A stretch of DNA of 64,000 nucleotides, from NCBI RefSeq assembly GCF_003837865.1, contig NZ_RQIS01000019.1, positions 1-64,000 of the forward strand, given 5' to 3'. The position numbers and the translations under genes are program-made. The first letter of the stretch is position 1. Every line of letters starts with the position of its first letter. Below the pieces are notes generated by a model, which had not been told where the DNA came from, made no database searches, and saw only the letters and a program-made list of their open reading frames with translations. Of the stretch, positions 9,107 through 16,193 are shown piece after piece. This DNA comes from Paraburkholderia dinghuensis (GTDB taxonomy: Bacteria; Pseudomonadota; Gammaproteobacteria; Burkholderiales; Burkholderiaceae).

Positions 9107-9765
9107 TCGCACCTCTTCAGCCGATAACCCACGCCACGCACGGTGACGATCTGCTCGGCGCCGAGTTTGCGCCGCAAGCTGTGCACATGCACTTCGATCG
9201 TGTTGCTGCCGACTTCCTCGCCCCAGCCGTACAAGCGGTCTTCGAGTTCGGCTTTCGTGAAGACCCGCGTGGGCTCCTCGATCAGGATATGCAGCAGGGC
9301 GAATTCACGCGGCACGAGCGGGACGGTCGTGCCCGCGAGCGTCACGGTGTGCGACGCGGGATCGAGCGCCAGATCGCCGTGCGTGTAAACCGGCTGCTTC
9401 TGGCCGACGCGGCGGCGCAGAAGGGCGCGCGCTCGCGCTGCCAGCTCGTCGAGGTCGAAGGGTTTGACGAGGTAGTCGTCCGCGCCTGCGTCGAGGCCAC
9501 CGATGCGATCGGTCACCGCGTCGCGCGCGGTCAGGATGATGATGGGCGCTTCGCCGCCGCGATTGCGGTATCCGTTGAGCACGTCGATGCCGTCTTTTTT
9601 CGGCAGACCCAGATCGAGCAGCACGAGGTCGTAGACGCCGTGACCGAGCGAAAGCTCGGCCTCACGGCCGTCGCGTGCCCAGTCGATCGCGTAGCCTTCC
9701 CGGCGCAGCGACTCGAGCACGGGTTCCGCAATCATTTCATCGTCTTCCACCAGCAGCAGACGCAT
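9103..9765 (-). CDS. OmpR-family response regulator (PmrA/QseB-like)
   Basis: Response regulator of 220 aa with a receiver domain (acidic pocket D8-D9, phospho-acceptor D51 in LLDLGLPKKDG, Lys in YLVKPFD near 101) and a C-terminal OmpR-type winged helix (FTKAELEDRLYGWGEEVGSNTIEVHVHSLRRKL). The start at 9765 begins MRLLLVEDD, as is usual for the family. The gene overlaps the kinase start by ATGA. A PmrA-type direct repeat lies 47 bases upstream of the start, suggesting autoregulation. PmrA and QseB cannot be separated on motif evidence alone. Confidence 0.87.
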   Translation of the reverse strand: MRLLLVEDDEMIAEPVLESLRREGYAIDWARDGREAELSLGHGVYDLVLLDLGLPKKDGIDVLNGYRNRGGEAPIIILTARDAVTDRIGGLDAGADDYLVKPFDLDELAARARALLRRRVGQKQPVYTHGDLALDPASHTVTLAGTTVPLVPREFALLHILIEEPTRVFTKAELEDRLYGWGEEVGSNTIEVHVHSLRRKLGAEQIVTVRGVGYRLKRCE

Positions 9766-9811
9766 GGCACATTTCCGGAGCTTTACCACCCGACATTGTC
9801 GGGCATTGCGG

Positions 9812-9828
9812 CTTAAGGTTACCTTAAG
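9812..9828. promoter_or_regulatory. PmrA/QseB-type box (CTTAAG-N5-CTTAAG)
   Basis: CTTAAG at 9812-9817, a five-base spacer GTTAC, and CTTAAG at 9823-9828 fit the PmrA-box arrangement of two half-sites five bases apart. It lies directly upstream of the response regulator gene in the promoter region, consistent with positive autoregulation. Confidence 0.75.
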
Positions 9829-10008
9829 CATTGCAGGGCGCGGAACGGTTTGCGCTGCAGGAGCCAGGCAGCACCAACGAGGCGTTGCGCGCGACGACAT
9901 CGGCCGACGCGCGCGATTCCTGTTTCACGCTCCGGATTCGGCATATTGCTACGGTGTGCAAATCATTTTTTGGAGTCGGTACACGGTCATCAGGCCGCGG
10001 TCCGCGAC

Positions 10009-10656
10009 TCAGTTAGCGCGGGATCCGACCGCCGGGACGGCAGAACTGCCCGATGCAGCCGCTGCCACCGGGGAAGATGCGTCGGATACCGCAGACGCGG
10101 CGTCGTAGGCATCGGGCGACACGAACACGACGGGCACGGCTGTCCCGCTCGCCGTGTCCGGGCCCGCCTTTGCGGCGTCGAAGAGCGGGGCGAACTCGAC
10201 GGCGCGCGAATCGATCATCTGCGCATAGGCGAAAGACCCGCCGTAGACCTTCATGGCGGCATCGAGGTTGCCACCCGCGTCGCGCATGTAGCCGTACAGG
10301 ATCGACGAGCCGAGATCGATATTGACGTCCGGATTGGTGAGGTCCTTCACGTGGCGCAACAGGTCGCGGTGCGCCGACGGTACGACCTGCATCAGACCGG
10401 TTGCGCCATGCGGGCCGCGCGCCTTCTCGCGAAAGCGTGATTCAATCGAGATGATGGCGAGAAGGACCGCAGGCGGCAGTGAATACTTTTGCGCGGCCGC
10501 GGTGACCGCCTCAGAGATCTGCAAAGCCTTTTGCTTCGCCACGCCGAAGCGTTGCGTGAGGTATGTGGAGATGTTGTCGGTCGCTGGGCTCTGCTGGGCC
10601 CACGCTTGCTGAAGGAGGCCCGGCAGCAGGACGATCAGGCAAAGAAACCGCCTCAT
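10009..10656 (-). CDS. Lytic transglycosylase, SLT domain
   Basis: A 215-aa exported murein hydrolase. A signal peptide (MRRFLCLIVLLPGLLQQAWA|QQ) supports the start at 10656. The SLT (goose-lysozyme-like) fold spans about 35-150, with the catalytic Glu in AIISIESRFREKARGPHGATGLMQVVP and the later motifs NIDLGSSILYGYM and YGGSFAYAQMI. The C-terminal 50 residues are low-complexity Ala/Ser/Val. Such stand-alone enzymes often open peptidoglycan for pili or secretion systems, but no such system is nearby. The gene lies downstream of the aldolase gene in the same direction. Confidence 0.8.
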   Translation of the reverse strand: MRRFLCLIVLLPGLLQQAWAQQSPATDNISTYLTQRFGVAKQKALQISEAVTAAAQKYSLPPAVLLAIISIESRFREKARGPHGATGLMQVVPSAHRDLLRHVKDLTNPDVNIDLGSSILYGYMRDAGGNLDAAMKVYGGSFAYAQMIDSRAVEFAPLFDAAKAGPDTASGTAVPVVFVSPDAYDAASAVSDASSPVAAAASGSSAVPAVGSRAN

Positions 10657-10696
10657 GGTCAGTGCATGTCGAGAGGATAACGAAGCGGCAAGTATA

Positions 10697-10722
10697 ACCG
10701 CATGCCCGGCCGGGCATGCGGT
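10697..10722. terminator. 26-bp perfect palindrome after the aldolase gene
   Basis: A perfect inverted repeat of 13 + 13 bases with no loop (first arm ACCGCATGCCCGG) starts 33 bases beyond the aldolase stop on the minus strand. In RNA it would form a GC-rich hairpin. A terminator or 3'-end stabiliser is the simplest reading. An operator for the transglycosylase gene, 40 bases further on, is possible. Confidence 0.55.
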
Positions 10723-10755
10723 AACCGGACACCTCGCCCATGCCCGGCGCAACGA

Positions 10756-11652
10756 TCAGGCTTTGTCGACGGACGCCTTCCAGATTTCGTCGATGCTCGT
10801 CGCCAGCGCGGCGTCGAATTCAGCGTCGCTCATGGACTTCGTAAGGTCGTTGATGAGCGCTCGCGAAAAGCTTGCAATCATGCGGTGATTGGCCATGAGG
10901 CGCCGGCAGGCGTCGCTGCGTGTGTAACCGCCCGAGAGCGCCACGACGCGCACGACGCGCGGATGCTCGATCAATGGCAGATAGAAGTCCGGCGTATCGG
11001 GAATCGTCAGCTTGATCATGACGTTGCGCGAGTCCGGCAACGCATCGAGGCCCTTGAGCAATGCCGTGCGCAGGAGCGCTTCGGCTTCGGCCTTGTCGGC
11101 GATCTTGATGGAGACTTCGGGTTCGAGAATCGGCACGAGGCCGTGTGCGCCAATCTGCGCGGCAAGCTCGAATTGCTGCTCGACAATCGCGGCAATGCCA
11201 GCAGGAGAGGCCCCTTCGATGACCGAACGCATCTTGGTTCCGAAGATGCCGGCCTTCACCGCACATTCGAGCAGGGCATCGAGCGCAGGAATTGGCTTCA
11301 TGAGCCGCACACCGTCGGCCTCGGTTTCCAGCCCTTTATCGACCTTCAGAAACGGTACCACGCCGCGGTCTTCCCACAGGAAAGCCGGCACGGGTTTGCC
11401 TTGAGCCGTACCGTCCATCGTGGCCTCGAACAGGATCGCGCCGATCACTTTGGCACCCGTAAATGCAGGCGCTGTGATGATCCGGACGCGCATTTCGTGA
11501 ATGAGGCGGAACATTTCGGTGTCGCCGCTATATGCGCTGTCGGGAACGCCGTACTGGCGCAGCGCACCTGGCGTCGAACCGCCGCTCTGGTCCAGCGCCG
11601 CGATGAAACCGGGTTTATCGCCCATCTGCGCCAGCATTGTGTCGTTCGCCAT
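10756..11652 (-). CDS. Class I fructose-bisphosphate aldolase (bacterial FdaB type)
   Basis: A 298-aa Schiff-base aldolase interconverting fructose-1,6-bisphosphate with two triose phosphates. The motifs match the short Staphylococcus-type class I family from memory: GFIAALDQSGGSTPGAL near the N-terminus, GAILFEATMD, DRGVVPFLKVDKGL, FGTKMRS, VPILEPEV, the Schiff-base Lys in VMIKLTIP, and VRVVALSGGYTRSDA. The start at 11652 follows GGAGAAG at good spacing. The gene is monocistronic or loosely linked to the slipin gene upstream (111-bp gap). Confidence 0.88.
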   Translation of the reverse strand: MANDTMLAQMGDKPGFIAALDQSGGSTPGALRQYGVPDSAYSGDTEMFRLIHEMRVRIITAPAFTGAKVIGAILFEATMDGTAQGKPVPAFLWEDRGVVPFLKVDKGLETEADGVRLMKPIPALDALLECAVKAGIFGTKMRSVIEGASPAGIAAIVEQQFELAAQIGAHGLVPILEPEVSIKIADKAEAEALLRTALLKGLDALPDSRNVMIKLTIPDTPDFYLPLIEHPRVVRVVALSGGYTRSDACRRLMANHRMIASFSRALINDLTKSMSDAEFDAALATSIDEIWKASVDKA

Positions 11653-11763
11653 GTCTGCTTCTCCGAAATAGGGCACCGCTTAGGCGCGATCGTATGACCC
11701 CATCCTGGTGCGCACAGTTGGCAGCCGCACGTTGCGTACCCGCGAAAATATCGTGCGGGCCGC

Positions 11764-12537
11764 TTAACGCTCACCGCGCCGGTCGAAGCGTTCGAGCAGC
11801 GCGGTCAGCAGGTCGACCGGCAGCGGAAAGACGATGGTCGAGTTCTTGTCGGCCGCTATCGTCGTGAGGGTCTGCAGATAACGCAGTTGCATCGCCTGCG
11901 GCTGCAGCGCGAGTCGCTGCGCGGCCTGTAGCAGCTTTTCGGACGCCTGCAGTTCGCCCTCGGCATGGATCACCTTTGCGCGCCGCTCGCGCTCGGCTTC
12001 GGCCTGGCGCGCGATCGCGCGGATCATCGTTTCGTTCAGATCCACGTGCTTGATCTCGACGTTCGACACCTTGATCCCCCACGCATCCGTCTGGGCGTCG
12101 AGTGTCTTCTGGATATCGGCGTTCAGCTGCTCGCGCTCGGCGAGGAGGGCGTCGAGTTCATGCTTGCCGAGCACCGCGCGCAGCGTGGTCTGCGAGAGCT
12201 GGCTCGTCGCCTCCAGGAAGCGCGCGACCTGGATCACGGCCTTTTCCGGATCGACGACGCGAAAGTACACCACGGCGTTGACTTTCACCGATACGTTGTC
12301 GCGCGTGATGACGTCCTGCGGCGGCACGTCGAATACGACCGTGCGCAGGTCCATGCGCACCGCCTGCTGGACGACCGGGATGATGAGCACGAGCCCCGGC
12401 CCCTTGACCTTCCAGAACCGGCCGAGCATGAACACCACGCCGCGTTCGTATTCGCGAAAGACGCGGATCGAGGACGCGGCGAGCAGTATCGCCAGCACCA
12501 GCAGGACGCTTGAGAAGCCAAACGTGTAGCCGATCAT
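11764..12537 (-). CDS. Slipin (stomatin/SPFH-domain membrane protein)
   Basis: A 257-aa membrane-scaffold protein. One N-terminal membrane segment (about 5-25) precedes REYERGVVFMLGRFWKVKGPG and an SPFH domain (about 28-190), then an Ala/Glu/Gln coiled region (QAEAERERRAKVIHAEGE) and a short tail. Slipins pair with NfeD proteases, and here the ATG overlaps the stop of the NfeD gene by ATGA, with GGAGAA as ribosome-binding site. The likely role is membrane microdomain organisation and substrate or adaptor for the NfeD protease. Confidence 0.9.
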   Translation of the reverse strand: MIGYTFGFSSVLLVLAILLAASSIRVFREYERGVVFMLGRFWKVKGPGLVLIIPVVQQAVRMDLRTVVFDVPPQDVITRDNVSVKVNAVVYFRVVDPEKAVIQVARFLEATSQLSQTTLRAVLGKHELDALLAEREQLNADIQKTLDAQTDAWGIKVSNVEIKHVDLNETMIRAIARQAEAERERRAKVIHAEGELQASEKLLQAAQRLALQPQAMQLRYLQTLTTIAADKNSTIVFPLPVDLLTALLERFDRRGER

Positions 12538-14069
12538 GATTGTTCTCCTTCGCTCGGCACTTCATGTAATGGCGTGACGGTCAGCTTCAGGCCGCTGCGG
12601 CCGGTCACGCGTACGCGGCTGCCCGCAGCGAGCGGCGCGTCGCATGCGACCTGCCAGCGCTCGCCGAGCACGCGTGCCCAACCCGTGGCCAAAGGCCCCG
12701 AACCCGCGACGGCGGTGCGCTTGTCGGGCTGCAAGCCATCGTCGATCACTTCGCCGATACTGCCGACGATCGCCTCCGCGCCGGTCACGACCGGACGCCG
12801 CCGCGCGCGCAGCGCGACGCTCGACACCGTTCCGACGAACGCCGCGCCGCCGAGCGCGAGACCGGCGATCAGGGGCAGGGGAATGCCGTAGCCCGGGGTG
12901 TTCGTGTCGATCAGCATCAGCGATCCGATTGCAAAGGCCACGATGCCGCCGAACCCCAGTACGCCGAACGTGGGCAGGAACGCCTCGGCGACGAGACACG
13001 CAAGTCCGAGCAGCACGAGGCCGAGGCCCGCGTAGTTCACGGGCAACAGTTGCATCGCAAAGAGGCCGATCAAAAGACAGATTGCGCCGACGACGCCGGG
13101 CAGCACGAAGCCGGGGTTGGCGAACTCGAAGAAAAGGCCGTACACGCCTAGCGACAGCAGGATCAACGCGACGTTCGGATCGGTGATGATCGACAGGAAG
13201 TGGCTGCGCCAGTCCGGTTCGACGAAGACGAGCGGCGCGTGCGCGGTGGCGATGCGTGTCGGACCGGCCGTGGTCATCGCGGTGCGGCCGTCGAGCTGGC
13301 GTGCGAGATCGCCCGGGTCCTGCGCGATCAGATCGATGACGTGCTGATCGAGCGCCTCCGTTGCCGACAGGCTCACGGCGTCGCGGACCGCGTGCTCGGC
13401 CCAGTCGGCGTTGCGCCCGCGTAGCTGGGCGAGTCCGCGGATATACGCGGAGGAGTCGTGCATGACCTTGCGGGCTTCCGTCGCTTCCGTCCCGCCCGGA
13501 AGTGGGCCTTGCACCGGGCCCGTCTGTGCGCCCGACGCGGCGCTCGCGGGGCCGGTGGGGCTGATGGGACTGATGGGTCCGGCGGGGTTTCCTCCCCCTG
13601 CGCCGCCAATACCGAACTGCACGGGCGACGCCGCGCCGAGGTTGGTGCCCGGCGCCATCGCCGCGAAATGGCTCGCGTACACGATATAGGTGCCCGCACT
13701 CGCGGCGCGCGCGCCGCCCGGAGCGACGAACGCAGCGACGGGCACCGGCGACGCGAGAATCGCCTTGATGATCTGCCGCATCGACGTGTCGAGTCCGCCG
13801 GGTGTGTCGAGCTGGAGGATCACGAGCGGCGCGCGCCGCTCTGCCGCGCGGGCGAGCGTCCGGACGACGAAATCGGCGCTCGCGGGCCCAATCGCGCTGT
13901 TGACGGTCATCACGACGACGGCCGTCTGCGGGGAGGGCGCCGCTGCAACGGCACACACGACGAGCAGCGCCGCAAACAGCGCGGCGCGGGCGACCCGCGC
14001 CGGCAGTGGGTGGCGCGGATGAAGCGGTGGCGCATCGGGCGCTGCTGGCGAAGTGCGATGAAAGAGCAT
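12534..14069 (-). CDS. NfeD-family membrane serine protease (long form)
   Basis: A 511-aa membrane-bound ClpP-fold protease of the NfeD1b type. A signal or membrane segment (about 22-45) precedes the periplasmic protease domain with QLDTPGGLDTSMRQI, the nucleophile Ser in GGARAASAGTYI (near 123) and the general-base Lys in EARKVMHDSSAYIRGLA (near 202). Four or five membrane segments (about 300-430) and a C-terminal OB-like NfeD domain follow. A Gly/Pro/Ser-rich insert lies between the catalytic Ser and Lys. The archaeal homologue cleaves the C-terminus of its partner stomatin, and the overlapping slipin gene fits that pairing. Confidence 0.9.
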   Translation of the reverse strand: MLFHRTSPAAPDAPPLHPRHPLPARVARAALFAALLVVCAVAAAPSPQTAVVVMTVNSAIGPASADFVVRTLARAAERRAPLVILQLDTPGGLDTSMRQIIKAILASPVPVAAFVAPGGARAASAGTYIVYASHFAAMAPGTNLGAASPVQFGIGGAGGGNPAGPISPISPTGPASAASGAQTGPVQGPLPGGTEATEARKVMHDSSAYIRGLAQLRGRNADWAEHAVRDAVSLSATEALDQHVIDLIAQDPGDLARQLDGRTAMTTAGPTRIATAHAPLVFVEPDWRSHFLSIITDPNVALILLSLGVYGLFFEFANPGFVLPGVVGAICLLIGLFAMQLLPVNYAGLGLVLLGLACLVAEAFLPTFGVLGFGGIVAFAIGSLMLIDTNTPGYGIPLPLIAGLALGGAAFVGTVSSVALRARRRPVVTGAEAIVGSIGEVIDDGLQPDKRTAVAGSGPLATGWARVLGERWQVACDAPLAAGSRVRVTGRSGLKLTVTPLHEVPSEGEQS

Positions 14070-14258
14070 CGGGGCAACCGGGCGGCGTGTGGGAAAAGCA
14101 ACGACCCAATGCTTAAAGAGTAGGCGGTTTCTGCAAAGGGCGTGATTCCCTCAGGGAAGCAACTGCGGAGGACGTCGCTGCGGGATCGGCACCCTTGACG
14201 GCGCTGACTTGCCAGGGCAAATTGATAACTGTTATTTCGCAAAAATGAATCGATTGAT

Positions 14259-14267
14259 ATACAAATT
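14259..14267. promoter_or_regulatory. Candidate LysR site (ATACAAATT) at the dehydrogenase start
   Basis: ATACAAATT here, preceded by ATCGAT at 14249-14254, recurs as AATTTGTATCGAT in the divergent LysR/aldehyde-dehydrogenase intergenic region. It overlaps the probable -10 region just before the ATG. Assignment to the neighbouring LysR regulator is inference. Confidence 0.35.
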
Positions 14268-14270
14268 GCA

Positions 14271-15092
14271 ATGACAAATCGCACCGCGGCTTCCGGCACC
14301 CCAGGTCTACGTGTTGCTCCCGTTCGCGAGCGGCGGGCCGCTTATCCCAGTCTCAGTGGCAAAACGGTCTTTATCACCGGCGGTGGCAGCGGCATCGGCG
14401 CCGCCATGGTGGAGGCTTTTGCGCAGCAGGGCGCGCACGTCGCTTTCGTCGATGTGGCGGAAGAAGCCAGCGTATCGCTGTGCGAGCGTCTGCAGGCGTT
14501 GGGACTGCCGAGGCCCTGGTGGAAAGCGTGCGACGTGAGTGACGTGCGGGCACTGCAGGCCGCAGTGGGCGAGGCCGTCGCGGAACTGGGCGACTTCGAG
14601 GTGCTGGTCAACAACGTGGCCAGCGATCAGCGTCACTCGCTCGAGGACGTCACGCCCGAGTATTACGAGGAGCGCATGGCGATCAACGAGCGTCCCGCGT
14701 TATTCGCGATTCAGGCCGTGGTGCCCGGTATGCGCCGGCTGGGGCGCGGCTCGATTGTCAATCTCGGCTCGACGGGCTGGCAGGGCAAGGCCGGCGAGTA
14801 CCCCTGTTATGCGATCGCCAAGTCATCGGTGAACGGTCTCACGCGCGGACTGGCGCGTCCTCTCGGCCAGGATCGGATTCGTATCAATACGGTCTCCCCA
14901 GGATGGGTCATGACCGAACGTCAGATGACGAAGTGGCTCGACGCGGCAGGGGAGGAAGACATCAAGCGGAACCAGTGTCTACCGGACAAGCTGATGCCGC
15001 ATGATATTGCCGCCATGGTGCTGTTCCTCGCGTCCGACGATGCCGAAATGTGCACCGCTCAGGAGTTTCTGGTCGACGCCGGATGGATCTGA
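14271..15092 (+). CDS. Aldose 1-dehydrogenase, SDR (XylB/Weimberg-like)
   Basis: A 273-aa NAD(P)-dependent SDR resembling Caulobacter D-xylose dehydrogenase: YPSLSGKTVFITGGGSGIG, then VLVNNVASDQRHSLEDVTPEYY, a catalytic Ser with YAIAK, VSPGWVMTERQ and a typical DAGW C-terminus. It would oxidise an aldose (arabinose, xylose or galactose) to the lactone, the first step of the pathway encoded downstream. The N-terminal 25 residues are extra relative to the family. No Shine-Dalgarno precedes the ATG and no other start is available, so leaderless translation is possible. A motif shared with the LysR/ALDH intergenic region lies just upstream. Confidence 0.78.
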   Translation: MTNRTAASGTPGLRVAPVRERRAAYPSLSGKTVFITGGGSGIGAAMVEAFAQQGAHVAFVDVAEEASVSLCERLQALGLPRPWWKACDVSDVRALQAAVGEAVAELGDFEVLVNNVASDQRHSLEDVTPEYYEERMAINERPALFAIQAVVPGMRRLGRGSIVNLGSTGWQGKAGEYPCYAIAKSSVNGLTRGLARPLGQDRIRINTVSPGWVMTERQMTKWLDAAGEEDIKRNQCLPDKLMPHDIAAMVLFLASDDAEMCTAQEFLVDAGWI

Positions 15093-15110
15093 TCCCCCGG
15101 GCGAGCCGGG

Positions 15111-16082
15111 TCAGGCTTCGGCCCACTCGTGATTGATTTTGCGGCCATAGGCGTCGAGGCTAGCGGACTGCAGCGCGCGCATCATGGCCCGTGCGCCCGG
15201 CGACGGCAACTGGTCGCGGCGCGTGATGATCCCGAACGCGTCCATGTTGCATTGCATCTCGAGCGGCAACAGGGCGGCCACGCCGTGCGACGCATAGTAT
15301 TGCCCGACCGCGGTGCTGAGCACGGCAATCGTGTCGCTCTGCTCCAGCATCTTCGTGATGAAGAGCTGGGACGAGGTTTCGATCAGGTTGATGGGAGGCG
15401 CAAGCCCCTTTTCCTGGAACATCAGATCGAAGCGGTGGCGCAGCACGCTGCCAGCGGGCGGAACGATCCAGCCCGCCGAATCGACATCGCGAAGTGTGAG
15501 TCCCGGAATCGACAGCAGCGGATGGTTGCAGCGCACCAGCGCGCAGACGGGCTCGTCGGAGAGTGGCTCGTAGCGGTACATGGCTTTGTCGTGGTCGGCG
15601 TTCAGGCGCGCCACGACCATATCGAGCTTGCCCTGCGCGAGGCGATCCATCAGCACCGGACTGGTGTCGATCTCCAGCGAGACGTTCAGATTCGGATGGG
15701 CCTGTTTGACGTAAGAAACGGCCTGGGGCAGCAGGGCGATGCCCGGGGACGTGATGGCCCCCACCCCGACCTGGCCGAACAGGCCGGCCTTGATGGCCGA
15801 TATCTCGTCGTAGGCCTGCCCCAGGTTGGCCAGCACCATGCGGGCGTGGCGAATCATCGATTCACCGTACCAGGTGGGGCGCATGCCGCGCGGCAGGCGC
15901 TCGAACAGTTCTACCTCCAGTACGTCTTCGAGATCCTTGAGCAGCTTCGACGCTGCCGGCTGAGTCATGTTCAGCACCTGCGCGGCGCGATGGATGTTGC
16001 CTTCCTCGGCCAGTGCGACCAGCAGCAGCAACTGGCGCGTCTTGAGGCGCGCGCGGATGAACCAGTGAGTGTACGGGGGCAT
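15111..16082 (-). CDS. LysR-family regulator, GbpR-like
   Basis: A 323-aa LysR transcription factor. The N-terminal winged helix (HWFIRARLKTRQLLLLVALAEEG, MTQPAASKLLKDLEDVL, LFERLPRGMRPTWYG) matches the GbpR branch, whose known members control ChvE-type galactose/arabinose-binding protein genes. The effector domain spans about 95-300. It is divergent from the aldehyde dehydrogenase gene, which heads the ChvE-GguAB operon, so it is the probable local regulator responding to a sugar or sugar acid. Confidence 0.85.
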   Translation of the reverse strand: MPPYTHWFIRARLKTRQLLLLVALAEEGNIHRAAQVLNMTQPAASKLLKDLEDVLEVELFERLPRGMRPTWYGESMIRHARMVLANLGQAYDEISAIKAGLFGQVGVGAITSPGIALLPQAVSYVKQAHPNLNVSLEIDTSPVLMDRLAQGKLDMVVARLNADHDKAMYRYEPLSDEPVCALVRCNHPLLSIPGLTLRDVDSAGWIVPPAGSVLRHRFDLMFQEKGLAPPINLIETSSQLFITKMLEQSDTIAVLSTAVGQYYASHGVAALLPLEMQCNMDAFGIITRRDQLPSPGARAMMRALQSASLDAYGRKINHEWAEA

Positions 16083-16100
16083 GTGCGAAGTGCGATATCA

Positions 16101-16120
16101 GAATTTGTATCGATACCTGA
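16101..16120. promoter_or_regulatory. Candidate LysR operator between divergent genes
   Basis: GTATCGATAC (16107-16116) is a perfect 10-bp palindrome embedded in GAATTTGTATCGATACCTGA, midway between the LysR gene and the aldehyde dehydrogenase gene. The AATTTGTAT half recurs before the sugar dehydrogenase gene. The position suits autoregulation plus activation of the catabolic operon. Confidence 0.5.
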
Positions 16121-16193
16121 ATATTCTATATTAGACCCATATTCATACCGATCCTAGACTGTCTGCGCAACCTAATCGAGGGCACGCACCAGC

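Noticed and set aside
12562..14109. 515-codon minus-strand frame overlapping the NfeD gene
   Set aside because: It is almost entirely Arg/Ala/Pro/Gly and out of register with the well-supported NfeD protein.
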